Source: Candidatus Poribacteria bacterium
Lineage (GTDB): Bacteria; Poribacteria; WGA-4E; WGA-3G
Assembly (NCBI GenBank): GCA_022821965.1
Contig: JAJECN010000041.1
Location: forward strand, 1-64,000
DNA length: 64,000 nt
Direction of reading: 5' to 3'
Shown here: positions 48,280 to 57,287 of the stretch, one piece after another
Position numbering within the stretch: position 1 is the stretch's first letter
How the letters are laid out: each line of letters opens with the position of its first letter
The notes under the pieces: generated by a model
What the model saw: only the letters and a program-made list of their open reading frames with translations
Database searches by the model: none
Told to the model about the DNA's origin: nothing
Position numbers and translations under genes: made by a program

Positions 48280-48470
48280 ATGTTCCTTGCGGTTCGTTCA
48301 GTTGGGTTGGATGAACGGTGTTGCTCTACGTATATCCAGCCCTGCCCGCCCCTTCCCAGTAACGGGTGGGGACCCCGGTTGGGCTTACGTTTTCTACTTT
48401 TCTGTTAGTCTCCTCTATTTTTGGTTTTCTTTGCGATTTGTTCAGGTGAACCGATTGGTCTCCTCTTTGA
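48280..48470 (-). repeat. Two more tandem copies of the leader element (D and degenerate E)
   Basis: Copy D (48280-48389) repeats the SD block and stem-loop, with an extra CCACCCGTTACTGGGAAGGG insertion inside the loop. Copy E (48420-48470) is degenerate (GGTTTTCTTTGCGATTTGTTCAGG). Together with copy C they form a three-fold tandem in the gap between ygfZ and the Omp85 gene. No gene lies here. Confidence 0.6.
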
Positions 48471-51400
48471 CTAAAAGATGCGACCCAAGCGCAAGATGAT
48501 TATTGGACTTCGTAAAGAGAAGGATGAATCGAGTCCTTCTGCTACTTCAACCCCAAGACTCCACGGCGAGTCGGTAGCGAACGGATCTGCAAAAATGGAA
48601 CCTCCGATGCCGATTGATGTTTTGAGTCGCGTCATAAAACCCTCAAAATCGGAAAAGGGTACCTCATCATACCACCACACGCTGCCCGTATCCAAGAAAC
48701 AACTGAGTGACCATCCAAGCACAACATCTTGGTCGCTGAGAATTGTCTCTTTAATAAGACGATACTCAAGGTTAAGTAGGAGTCGGCTATCTCCAGCAAA
48801 CACGTTAAAATCGTGCCCGCGCAGGGTGTTACCACCTCCAAGGTGAAGGAGTCGTTGTCGGGGCAATGGCGCGTCAGAAAAATCTCCCGCAACACGAATA
48901 TTTAAGTGGTGTGGACCAGATAAAGGCGTGTAGCGTGCCACCTCAAACCGATAGAAATTGAAGGCGTAATCACCTCCGAAACTTTGTCCTGCTATCTCAA
49001 TCGCGAATTGACCACGCCACCCACGCCGAGTTCGCTCATTGGCAGAAAACCGCGTGTGGAAATGCCGTGTGCTTATGGATCTGTGGTCACGGGTATCAAA
49101 CCCAAAAACGAGGGCGAGATTTCTCAGTTGTCCACGATCAATCCGAGCATTGCCTCGCTTGAGTCGATTCCGGTTTAAGTAACTCCAATCTGTTGATTTA
49201 GAGAGGTTATCGTGTTGTTCCCCTGTAAATTCCAACTTGAGATAACTCCATTGCGTAGGCGCGTAGGTGATCCATCCTTGAGCCCCCTGACGTTGGTAAT
49301 AATCTTGAAGTGCGGCACCGTAATAGGTGGCACTCAGGGTGGCATCACCGTGATGTAGATAAACATTAGAACTGACATCGGTAAGTTTATAGAAACTCCC
49401 ACCCAGTTTCAGAAGTTGTCGCTTAGAGAATCCCTGCTCAAAACCAATTTGATAGTTCCATATTTTGCTCGAAAATCCACCGCTTATTGAACCGAAAACC
49501 TGTTCTGTGCCTGTGAGTTGTGTGGCGAGTGTCCCCCCCGCACCGAGCATTAACCCGTGAACACGATTGAATTGAACGATCGGAAAACCGCCGTGTCGCG
49601 CGAAGGGCTGTTCCTCAATGTCAATAATCATGACATTTTTTCCACCTTCACGTTGAACACGCCAATTCCGAACCGATTTGAAATGTTCGCTGTTCTCACT
49701 GAGTTCCTTACGCATGCGGTTTATCTTCGATTGACCCAGGGAGCGGTGATAAACATCCGGGGTTTGGGAACCTTGTTCTCCAGCACCCCCGATTTTCAGA
49801 TCGAGTGCTGATAACAGTTCCGCCTCCGAAGTTCGAGTATTCCCTGTAAAACGAACTTCGTGCAATGTCCCTTCGTCAATGTTAAATTCAAGGACATCTT
49901 CGACAAATTGATGCGTAACCGTGGCGAATTCATACCCACGATTTGAATAGAAGCCAGCAATTAATTGTTCCTTCAGCTTAACGATTGAAACAGCGAGATA
50001 GCCGGATTTTAACTGGAACCAATCCGCAATAAATTGCGATGGAAAACTTCTATTCCCTTCAATCTTAATGTGCTGAGCAAAAAACACAGGGGCTTCCGTA
50101 ACTCGGATATGTAAATTGACGCTTGGCTGGAAGGCTGGAAGGCTGGAAGGCTGAGTCCGCTCTCTTCCACTTTTCTTCTCTTCCATTCCGGTTTCTTGCT
50201 GATGGCTGACGGGTTCTTCACCAACATCGACCTGCTGAGTTTCCAGACGTGCATCCTGACACCAGTCCCGTTCCCGTAATTCTGCGATTAGCCAAGAAAG
50301 TTGTGGAATAGTGATAATATCTTCAGGTTGAACGGGTAAGAATTTTTGGATAACCTCTGTTGGAATTTTGGTGTTACCTTTAATTTCAATAGCAGCAACC
50401 TTGAATTTCGTCTCGGGGGCAAAGTCTTCAGAGACGAGTGGTGTCGTTACGAATTCCAAGACCCCCATCGCTGGACCGTAGCGTCCCGAAAGCGCGCCCA
50501 TATACTCCTGCGGCGAATGTGGCCACCATGGGTGCTCGTCATCATAAATTGGCAGCCAATAACTATATTCTCTGGTCGTATTAGGTATCAGGCTCTTCAT
50601 GTTACGAGTGTGCATCTTACGGTGGATGTTAAAAAGCCACTGGCTTTCAAAAGAGGTGTCAGACTGCGAATCCATTTTAGGAGGAGACTCCAAGGTTTTA
50701 CGTGGGAGAGCGATTTCAAGGCTCCAAAAAGTGGTATGAATTTGGGTGGCAACTTCTATTTCTGAACTCCAGGCGCGATCAGCGTTGAACAATGTTTGCA
50801 TCGCTTTCCGATCTAAAGTAAGTTGGACATCACGAGGCGCGAACCGAAAATTGGGTTCCCCAGGTGTATCAACCCGCTGATCAAAATACGCACCAATTGG
50901 GTTGATGACAAGGTGATAATAGAGATCAGTTTTCGGATTCGGATCAATCAGGATTTCAATACACTCATCCTCCCAAATCGGTGAGTTGTGCTGAGTTTGT
51001 GAAAGATATAGGAGATAGAAGTCAAACACGGATGCCTTTACACCGATATAAAGATTCTCTGCATCCCACATTAAGAAGGTTTCAGTCGGATTTTTGGGAG
51101 CCCCGGTGCCATTTGGATTTTGGAGTGGCGCGAGCGCACCAGCTGTTTGCCACGCGATTTCAGATAAATTACCATCAATAACGGGCGGTTGTGCTATTTG
51201 CGGAACAGGTTGAGCAACATCCGCGAACGGATTCGGTTCGGCATCGGTAAGTGTGTCTTTGTCACTCGGTGGACTCGGCAGCAGTGAAATCAAATCGGTG
51301 GCTTTCAACTGCAACAGGGGGCCACCATCGTTAACAATGGTTAACCCCGTCTCATCGTCAATTTGTGCTGGCAAATTGACAACGATTTGCTGTTTCTCAC

Positions 51401-52247
51401 TCTCAAATTCGATGTCAGCAGCGTAGTTTTCAGGGAGTTGTAAGCGAATGCTACCACCTTCTGCAGTTATATCCATCGGTGCTGCAACGGGGTCAAGGAC
51501 CACCAATCCGATTGAACCGTTTTGTGTCGCCAGTTTATTCTGTCCTCGGGTTAGCAAAATTTTCCCATCAATATCACCCTTCGCCACACTGATGTTATAG
51601 TTCCCCAAGGTTTCATCTAAATGTACATTCCCTGCTCCCATCGTAACTTCTATCTTCCCACGGATACGCTGGAGGCTTATCTTCCCCGCTTTCGCCTGAA
51701 GTTTAACAGATACATCGGCAGGCGTTTTAATCGTACATTTCAGATGAACTTGGTTGTAGAGCGTTGCGTGTAGACCACTTATATTGGAGGATTCATTAGA
51801 TTGTTCCTCAGGAGCGTTACCGGGCAGCTGTACCTTCAACTGAAGCGTGCCATCGTTTTGTCCACCGGTCAATGTGATGCTGTCAAGGTAGGTGCGAATT
51901 AGCGTATCCTGTTCTGTGTTTGTAGCCGGTGCCTGTTTCTCAAGGAGGACGGTGATGTTTTCACTCTCCGTAGCAATCAAGTCAATGTTGCTTGCAACAT
52001 CCATACTTAACTCTATCCGATAAACGTCTTCGGAATTGAAGGTTTCCGTTGATGTTGTCCCGACTATCAAACTCTGCTCTTTATTAGCTGATTCGTTGGC
52101 AGCTGGAAGTGGTGCCTCTCCTGCGACTTCGTGATCTGCTGCATCTACGTGCTGGATAGATAGACTTAGCGCGAACACAAAGAGGCAAAACGGGTATAGA
52201 TAGCGGCGAATCGCGCGAGATGCGGGTATCATTCCAAGAAAATCCAT
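48471..52247 (-). CDS. Giant Omp85-family protein with DUF4097-like and CBM9-like domains before the POTRAs
   Basis: The 1258-residue product has a signal peptide (YPFCLFVFALSLSIQHVDA). A beta-helical DUF4097-like region at about 55-330 has KLQAKAGKISLQRIRGKIEVTMGAG and VAKGDIDGKILLTRGQNKLATQNGS. A CBM9/DOMON-like sandwich lies at about 355-600 (PPVIDGNLSEIAWQTAG, MWDAENLYIGVKA, DECIEILIDPNPKTDLYYH, WSLEIALPRKTL). Three POTRA domains follow (from about 617, 724 and 797: EIKGNTKIPTEVI, KIEGNRSFPSQFI, RFTGNTRTSEAELL), then a C-terminal Omp85 barrel (about 885-1258) with LGGGNTLRGHDFN, the loop-6 (V/L)RG motif. It probably sits in the outer membrane with a large periplasmic or surface part. Two start ATGs are close together; neither has a clear SD. 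Confidence 0.85.
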   Translation of the reverse strand: MDFLGMIPASRAIRRYLYPFCLFVFALSLSIQHVDAADHEVAGEAPLPAANESANKEQSLIVGTTSTETFNSEDVYRIELSMDVASNIDLIATESENITVLLEKQAPATNTEQDTLIRTYLDSITLTGGQNDGTLQLKVQLPGNAPEEQSNESSNISGLHATLYNQVHLKCTIKTPADVSVKLQAKAGKISLQRIRGKIEVTMGAGNVHLDETLGNYNISVAKGDIDGKILLTRGQNKLATQNGSIGLVVLDPVAAPMDITAEGGSIRLQLPENYAADIEFESEKQQIVVNLPAQIDDETGLTIVNDGGPLLQLKATDLISLLPSPPSDKDTLTDAEPNPFADVAQPVPQIAQPPVIDGNLSEIAWQTAGALAPLQNPNGTGAPKNPTETFLMWDAENLYIGVKASVFDFYLLYLSQTQHNSPIWEDECIEILIDPNPKTDLYYHLVINPIGAYFDQRVDTPGEPNFRFAPRDVQLTLDRKAMQTLFNADRAWSSEIEVATQIHTTFWSLEIALPRKTLESPPKMDSQSDTSFESQWLFNIHRKMHTRNMKSLIPNTTREYSYWLPIYDDEHPWWPHSPQEYMGALSGRYGPAMGVLEFVTTPLVSEDFAPETKFKVAAIEIKGNTKIPTEVIQKFLPVQPEDIITIPQLSWLIAELRERDWCQDARLETQQVDVGEEPVSHQQETGMEEKKSGRERTQPSSLPAFQPSVNLHIRVTEAPVFFAQHIKIEGNRSFPSQFIADWFQLKSGYLAVSIVKLKEQLIAGFYSNRGYEFATVTHQFVEDVLEFNIDEGTLHEVRFTGNTRTSEAELLSALDLKIGGAGEQGSQTPDVYHRSLGQSKINRMRKELSENSEHFKSVRNWRVQREGGKNVMIIDIEEQPFARHGGFPIVQFNRVHGLMLGAGGTLATQLTGTEQVFGSISGGFSSKIWNYQIGFEQGFSKRQLLKLGGSFYKLTDVSSNVYLHHGDATLSATYYGAALQDYYQRQGAQGWITYAPTQWSYLKLEFTGEQHDNLSKSTDWSYLNRNRLKRGNARIDRGQLRNLALVFGFDTRDHRSISTRHFHTRFSANERTRRGWRGQFAIEIAGQSFGGDYAFNFYRFEVARYTPLSGPHHLNIRVAGDFSDAPLPRQRLLHLGGGNTLRGHDFNVFAGDSRLLLNLEYRLIKETILSDQDVVLGWSLSCFLDTGSVWWYDEVPFSDFEGFMTRLKTSIGIGGSIFADPFATDSPWSLGVEVAEGLDSSFSLRSPIIILRLGRIF
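50125..50153. repeat. 8-bp tandem repeat inside the giant Omp85 gene
   Basis: Unit GGCTGGAA occurs three full times plus a partial GGCTG. It encodes the SLPAFQPS stretch near residue 700, between POTRA regions. Because 8 is not a multiple of 3, gain or loss of a copy would shift the frame. Confidence 0.75.
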
Positions 52248-52376
52248 TTTTAATCCAGCAGATATGACCTTGCAATATCAACTCGAAAACGATGACTACA
52301 GAATTACTTGACACATTTTAAATAATACTTTATACTTATTTATTGGAAAAGTCAAGTGGTTTTTTCGTACCCTTCA

Positions 52377-52405
52377 TTGCTATTCAAGCGTTTTTAAAGT
52401 AAAAT
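52377..52405 (+). promoter_or_regulatory. Probable promoter of xylA-like gene
   Basis: TTGCTA, a 17-bp spacer and TAAAAT at 52400-52405. Predicted start near 52412, with AGGAGA five bases before the ATG at 52467. Confidence 0.45.
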
Positions 52406-52466
52406 GAGTTAAAGGCAATTAACCTGAAACGAAGTAGAAGAAAAACGTTGCACACAGGAGACAAAG

Positions 52467-53519
52467 ATGAGCGAACCTTCTAAAGGGACAACAGAGTACT
52501 GTTTCTCTTTTGGACCATGGAACATACACGAGGGGTTGGACCCGTTCGGCCCCCCCGTTCGAGAATCGTTCAGTTTTGACGAAAAGGTTGGGTTTTATCG
52601 GGACCTCGGTTTTGTTGGTATTCAATTTCACGACGATGACATTGTACCAGATATTGATGAGAAAACACATGCGCAGCTAATCGCTCGGACAAAAAACGTC
52701 AAAACACAACTCGACAATCACGGTCTGACGGCAGAGGTGGTGGCACCACGGTTGTGGGAATCTCCAAAGACCATTGATGGGGCTTATACCTCCAACTCTC
52801 CAGAAGAACGACAGTATGCGCTGGAACGCTCAAAACGGTGTGTGGATGTTGCCAATGAAATCGGGTGCAAAAACCTCGTGTTATGGCTTGCCCGCGAAGG
52901 CACTTACATTCGGGAAACGAAAGACGCAGCGGGTGCTGTTGGACAGATTCTGGACGCAATTAACGCGATGCTCGAATACGACCCAGAAATCCGAATCCTA
53001 ATTGAACCGAAACCGAATGAACCAATGGACATCGCTTATATTCCAACTATCGGGCATGCTATCGGTTTGGCTTATGCGAGCAATGCACCAGAGCGCGTTG
53101 GTGGATTAATCGAAAGTGCACACGCTATCCTCGCAGGGTTAGAACCCTCCGATGAAATGGGGTACGCGCTCTATCATAAGAAACTTTGGAGTGTACATCT
53201 CAACGACCAGAACGGACTAAAATTTGACCAAGATAAGGCTTTCGGTTCCGTTAATTTACGACGAGCGTTTAATCAGGTGCGCGTACTTGAAGAGAACGGA
53301 TACGGCAGAAACGGTGAATTCGTTGGGTTGGATGTGAAAGTAATGCGAACACAACCGCGCGACATCTCAACAAAACATTTATTGAGTAGTCGCAGAACTT
53401 TTCTCAACCTACTTGAAAAGGTCAGGACGTTTGACAAAGAGGTCGAACAGGAATTTATTGCAGCTCGAGACTATGAAGGCTTGGACTTCTACATTCTTGA
53501 GCATCTCCTTGGAGTATGA
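52467..53519 (+). CDS. xylA: Xylose isomerase
   Basis: The 350-residue TIM barrel has both xylose-isomerase signatures: VGIQFHDDDIVPD (the FHDxD motif with the catalytic His) and ILIEPKPNEPMD (the EPKP metal/ring-opening Lys motif). Also visible are VLWLAREGTY (matching the W..REG strand) and LWSVHLNDQNGLKFDQDKAFG (late Asp/His metal ligands). It interconverts D-xylose and D-xylulose, or a similar aldose and ketose, using two divalent metals. Its length suits the shorter class I enzymes. No xylulokinase is nearby, so the physiological sugar is open. AGGAGA is just upstream of the ATG. It is divergent from the giant Omp85 gene. Confidence 0.87.
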   Translation: MSEPSKGTTEYCFSFGPWNIHEGLDPFGPPVRESFSFDEKVGFYRDLGFVGIQFHDDDIVPDIDEKTHAQLIARTKNVKTQLDNHGLTAEVVAPRLWESPKTIDGAYTSNSPEERQYALERSKRCVDVANEIGCKNLVLWLAREGTYIRETKDAAGAVGQILDAINAMLEYDPEIRILIEPKPNEPMDIAYIPTIGHAIGLAYASNAPERVGGLIESAHAILAGLEPSDEMGYALYHKKLWSVHLNDQNGLKFDQDKAFGSVNLRRAFNQVRVLEENGYGRNGEFVGLDVKVMRTQPRDISTKHLLSSRRTFLNLLEKVRTFDKEVEQEFIAARDYEGLDFYILEHLLGV

Positions 53520-53607
53520 GGTTTATTGTAGGCGCGCTTGAAACTTTTGCGCAAGGTACGCCAACTCAATGAAGAGAAATAAAAGGCGGCAGAGGACAAA
53601 AACAGAC

Positions 53608-54258
53608 ATGACAACGGATATAAGCCCTCTACATGAGGCGGATGGACCCTGTTATCAAGCAGTGATGCTTGTCGGTCCCCCCGGTGTTGGCAAGGGAACA
53701 CAAGGGAAAATGCTGGCACAAATCCCGGGCATTTTCCATGTCTCCAGCGGAGATATGTTCCGCGAACTTGATGTCAATTCCAAATGCGGACAAATTTTCC
53801 AACAATACGCAGGAATCGGTAAATTAGTTCCAGATCACATCACAATCAAAATCTGGCAGGACTACATGGCGGCAAAAGTCCATGAGCAGGTTTACGCGCC
53901 AGAAAACGATCTGCTCATCCTTGATGGTATTCCACGGAATATCATGCAAGCAGGTTTGATAGCACCTTATATAAAACTCTTTAAGGTGATCTACATGGTC
54001 TGTGAGGACAGAGAGGTGATGTTTAAACGCATCCGCGGACGGTCACTGAAAGAAAATCGAATTGACGATTCCGAAGAAATCGTCGTTCGCTATCGGTGGG
54101 ATGTTTACAAACGGGAAACCGAACCATTGATTGATTACTATCCCCAAGATCTGATTCGAATCATCGATGCTGACACAACTGCAGCGGATGTACTTCACAA
54201 AATCCTATCAACGATTGTGCCTATTCAGAAGAATCATTTCAAGCCCCCAATCATGTAA
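53608..54258 (+). CDS. Adenylate-kinase-like nucleoside monophosphate kinase
   Basis: The 216-residue P-loop kinase has VMLVGPPGVGKGTQGKMLAQ (Walker A), FHVSSGDMFRELD, LLILDGIPRNIMQAGLI (the DG(F/I)PR motif), and IYMVCEDREVMFKRIRGR with a short lid (ENRIDDSEEIVVRYRWDVYKRETEPLIDYY), so it is the short type without a zinc lid. It phosphorylates NMPs with ATP in the cytosol. An N-terminal extension of about 20 residues precedes the P-loop, and a frame from 53569 adds 13 more; both starts have weak SDs. It may be a second, accessory adenylate kinase, as it lies outside a ribosomal cluster. Confidence 0.88.
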   Translation: MTTDISPLHEADGPCYQAVMLVGPPGVGKGTQGKMLAQIPGIFHVSSGDMFRELDVNSKCGQIFQQYAGIGKLVPDHITIKIWQDYMAAKVHEQVYAPENDLLILDGIPRNIMQAGLIAPYIKLFKVIYMVCEDREVMFKRIRGRSLKENRIDDSEEIVVRYRWDVYKRETEPLIDYYPQDLIRIIDADTTAADVLHKILSTIVPIQKNHFKPPIM

Positions 54259-54289
54259 GCAATTGCACAAAATCCCACTTCTTGTCCAC

Positions 54290-55993
54290 TCACGGCATTC
54301 TTTCATTGAGACGGCGATAAACTCGGAATTCGGGATGCGCGAGCGCACGCATCGGAAACGGTGCACCACGATCAGATATCTGGATACCAAAAAACTCTGG
54401 TGTACACCGGAACGTCTTGTGCAATTTGTATGGGTTTCCTTCCCCTAAGACATGCGTGTAAAACGCGAGCACTTCCTCCAAGTCAATTTCACTGAGAGGA
54501 TACCAATCCTTTTTTTGATAAGATTGAGGATGCTCTCGATATTTTTGGAACACTTCGAGATCCGGCACAAGGATAAGAACCCACTTCACCTCTTCATCTG
54601 TCACCACGTCCACTTCAGGGAGAAGCCAGTCGAATAGGATTTCTGGAGCGACAGCAATAGATTCTTCCTGAGGAATGTGTGCTGATATCCAGTTCGATAC
54701 CTCAACTCGAGTGGGTTGCGTGAGCAGGGCAGAAGCAAAAGAGATGGTATAAACAAACGAGTAAATCACGACGACACCACCCAAGATTACGCGAAGCCAT
54801 CTCCCCAATGCATTGACTACAGTCGGATGTTGGGAGTTTCCAGTTCTATGTGAACGTACTGTCCCCAAAAGCGTTTCTATAACATTCGGCAAGTGTTCCA
54901 GCGCGGCAGCAGCAAGCACGGTGAGTATTGGATAGAGAATTAGTAGATGACGTACAAACTTAACCTTGTGTATCCCGATAAACAGTAAATAAGGAATAAC
55001 GAAAGCAAGTAGGAGAATTTCTGACGTAGGAAACCTTCTGATCCGCCTTTTAAGCGGCACGAGTGCACATAGCACACCGAAACAAACGAGGAGCGCGAGT
55101 GGCAATCCCATGCCCCATTTCAGGAGCGTCCACAAGTAGATAAACCGACCCAGTCCATCAGATTCTGCTGTGCTTATGAGACCGAAGTGTCCCCAATGAT
55201 AATGAGAGGCTTCGTACCAGAAATCCGCAAAAAAGAGATTCCATTCTGGTGAAATTAAATCTATGAGCCAATAAGGACAGAGAAAGGTAAAGGTTAAGGC
55301 AGAAACACTAACGATTGTTGCCAACCTGCGATAAAAATGCTCGCTACCGATAAAACCCAACAAGGCAAACACGACAAAGATAGTCGTAAATTTGACGGCG
55401 AAGCCAACCCCCACAATGACACCGAGCCATATCGCTGTTTGGAACGTAAGCGTAGTTGAAGCAGAACGCGCACGCGTCAGACCCCAGAAAAACAGTGCCA
55501 CACAGAAAGTTGCGGGGATGTCGACAAGTGCGAAACGCGACTCGTTAGTGGCGTGTAACATCGCGACAGCGAGCAATCCTACTGCAAGTTGACCTACACG
55601 TCTGCTATAGCAGTGAAACCCAATACGATAGGTGAACCAAAGTGTTGCTGTAGACAATAGGACATTGATGCAGCGTGCCAATAAAATTACGCGGGTTTCT
55701 GTCAGATACCAACCGCAGAACGACAACAATTTGCCTACGCCAGCGATGATGTAAAACCACGCTGTTCCGGGCCAGTTGTAGATTTGGGGTGGTGCCGTGA
55801 AGTGGATGAGATTCAGCACATCTTGTGCGATTAGAATTTCGCGTGGGTCGGGAGAATCGGGCAAGCCAACATTTACGCCAATGAGGCGAAGCACAAAACC
55901 GATCGCGAGAACCGTTGACACAATAAGGTTATTAGCAAAGCCAGCACGGTTTGCCAAATTGAAGTGGTTTCTCGCCGCAACAAGCGATTTCAT
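54290..55993 (-). CDS. GT39/ArnT-type membrane glycosyltransferase
   Basis: The 567-residue protein has about 11-13 transmembrane helices and the GT39 (PMT_2) start: LAIGFVLRLIGVNVGLPDSPDPRE, where an Asp after the first helix is the expected catalytic base, then YNWPGTAWFYIIAGVGKLL and LLARCINVLLSTATLWFTYRIG. A soluble C-terminal domain of about 150 residues follows (VDVVTDEEVKWVLILVPDLEVF). Such enzymes transfer sugars from polyprenyl phosphate to lipids, glycans or proteins outside the cytoplasmic membrane. It follows the second GNAT gene after 25 nt. No SD is evident. Confidence 0.85.
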   Translation of the reverse strand: MKSLVAARNHFNLANRAGFANNLIVSTVLAIGFVLRLIGVNVGLPDSPDPREILIAQDVLNLIHFTAPPQIYNWPGTAWFYIIAGVGKLLSFCGWYLTETRVILLARCINVLLSTATLWFTYRIGFHCYSRRVGQLAVGLLAVAMLHATNESRFALVDIPATFCVALFFWGLTRARSASTTLTFQTAIWLGVIVGVGFAVKFTTIFVVFALLGFIGSEHFYRRLATIVSVSALTFTFLCPYWLIDLISPEWNLFFADFWYEASHYHWGHFGLISTAESDGLGRFIYLWTLLKWGMGLPLALLVCFGVLCALVPLKRRIRRFPTSEILLLAFVIPYLLFIGIHKVKFVRHLLILYPILTVLAAAALEHLPNVIETLLGTVRSHRTGNSQHPTVVNALGRWLRVILGGVVVIYSFVYTISFASALLTQPTRVEVSNWISAHIPQEESIAVAPEILFDWLLPEVDVVTDEEVKWVLILVPDLEVFQKYREHPQSYQKKDWYPLSEIDLEEVLAFYTHVLGEGNPYKLHKTFRCTPEFFGIQISDRGAPFPMRALAHPEFRVYRRLNERMP

Positions 55994-56018
55994 TTTTTAT
56001 CGTAAAATCGTAAACATC

Positions 56019-56561
56019 CTATGCGATCACACCACGGAGAATATCCAGTTTTTTAAAGATTGTCCGCCAACGCTCTCCGTGATTTTCACCTATATAAACA
56101 GGAACAAACCCTAAGTTGAGATAATTTTTGATTGCGGGAAGACGAAAATCGTCTGTGTCTAACATTACATACGCCACGCGCCGCGTTTTAAAATAGTGCA
56201 GGAGGAACACCGTCAGCCATTTTCCGAGTTTATGTCCAGTATGTTCTGGGAGCACAGCGAGCATATCAATGTAGCCGATCGGTTTGCCGCGGTGACACCT
56301 ATTCCAAGCACACGCCGTGCCAATAGGGACATCTCTGTGGATGGCGAAGCAGAATCCATCTGGATCGAAATTGGGTTGGTTGATAACGTTAGCATAAGTA
56401 TCTTCAGAGGTTCTGCCTTGGTCTACGAAGGCTCTGTCCATTATTTGTGCCCAATAGACTTCATCCCCGCGCTGATAGGTTCGGATATGATAGCCGTCAG
56501 GAAACCGGAGCCTCGGTAGATTCTCAAAATCATGCCGAGCCATTCTGAGTTGATCTTCCAC
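56019..56561 (-). CDS. GNAT N-acetyltransferase (paralogue 1)
   Basis: The 180-residue GNAT-fold enzyme has YHIRTYQRGDEVYWAQIMDRAF, FCFAIHRDVPIGTACAWN, the strand IGYIDMLAVLPEHTGHKLGKWLTVFLLHYF (V..PE..G.KLG(K/R) acetyl-CoA loop, read as two adjoining segments) and LDTDDFRLPAIKNYLNLGFVPVY. It shares most conserved positions with the gene just upstream, so they arose by tandem duplication. The GTG start has AAGG nine bases upstream, within the last codons of that gene. It acetylates an amine or similar acceptor; the substrate is unknown. Confidence 0.88.
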   Translation of the reverse strand: MEDQLRMARHDFENLPRLRFPDGYHIRTYQRGDEVYWAQIMDRAFVDQGRTSEDTYANVINQPNFDPDGFCFAIHRDVPIGTACAWNRCHRGKPIGYIDMLAVLPEHTGHKLGKWLTVFLLHYFKTRRVAYVMLDTDDFRLPAIKNYLNLGFVPVYIGENHGERWRTIFKKLDILRGVIA

Positions 56562-56567
56562 TGTCTT

Positions 56568-57164
56568 TTACCTTGAAACTTTCGTCCACAGTTCCTCAGG
56601 GAGCGTTTCTTTAACGTTGGCGATTTCTGCAGACATAGAGGGCAGTCCCAATTTCTCAAAAATCTTCCGCCATCGTTCCGATTGTTCGTCTTCAACGTAA
56701 ACAGGGACGAATCCGAGATTCAGATAGGTTTTAACGGCAGGAATACGAAAATCGTCGGTATCCAGCATTGAACATTTGAACCCGTTGTCGCGGAAGTAGT
56801 TGAGAACAGCGAGCGAAACCCATTTTCCGAGTTTATGTCCAGTGTGTTCAGTGACAACGCCTACCATGTGCACATATCCAACATCTTGTTCATCTACAGA
56901 TTCCCGCCACGCACAAGCGGTGCCAACAGGGGTGCCGTGATACGTTGCGAAGTAGAGTCCATCAGGGAGAAATACATCTCTACCCGTAATTTCGTTCCTC
57001 GTATCCTGTGCGGTGCGTTCTCTACCACCGAACGAGTCGCTGATGATATTTGCCCAATGCACCTCATCACCTTCAAGGTAAGAGCGCATACCGTAGCCTG
57101 CTGAGAGTTCCAATGCCGGCAAATCTTCTAAATTGGGACGTACCATTCTAAGCTGTCGCGCCAT
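56568..57164 (-). CDS. GNAT N-acetyltransferase (paralogue 2)
   Basis: The 198-residue GNAT shows YGMRSYLEGDEVHWANIISDSF, YFATYHGTPVGTACAWRE, VGYVHMVGVVTEHTGHKLGKWVSLAVL and LDTDDFRIPAVKTYLNLGFVPVYVEDE. It is close to the downstream paralogue across the whole fold and longer by a C-terminal tail (SAEIANVKETLPEELWTKVSR). In the CoA-binding loop it has TEHTGHKLGK where the paralogue has PEHTGHKLGK. A strong AAAAGGAGAAAGCGG precedes the ATG. It starts the operon running to GT39, with the promoter at 57226-57254. Confidence 0.9.
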   Translation of the reverse strand: MARQLRMVRPNLEDLPALELSAGYGMRSYLEGDEVHWANIISDSFGGRERTAQDTRNEITGRDVFLPDGLYFATYHGTPVGTACAWRESVDEQDVGYVHMVGVVTEHTGHKLGKWVSLAVLNYFRDNGFKCSMLDTDDFRIPAVKTYLNLGFVPVYVEDEQSERWRKIFEKLGLPSMSAEIANVKETLPEELWTKVSR

Positions 57165-57225
57165 CCGCTTTCTCCTTTTCCTGCCTTGCTACTGCATTTA
57201 CAATCAGTTTACCCATTACACCGCA

Positions 57226-57254
57226 ATTATATCACACCTCAAAAATTGGTGCAA
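57226..57254 (-). promoter_or_regulatory. Sigma70-type promoter of the GNAT operon
   Basis: On the minus strand TTGCAC, a 17-bp spacer and TATAAT. Predicted start near 57219 and a leader of about 55 nt. Confidence 0.6.
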
Positions 57255-57258
57255 AATC

Positions 57259-57287
57259 TTTACAATATTTTCCAAAAATGCTATAGT
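57259..57287 (+). promoter_or_regulatory. Sigma70-type promoter of aroK-aroB
   Basis: TTTACA, a 17-bp spacer ending TGC (extended -10) and TATAGT. Its -35 box is only 4 bp from that of the divergent GNAT promoter, so they form a back-to-back pair. Confidence 0.5.
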
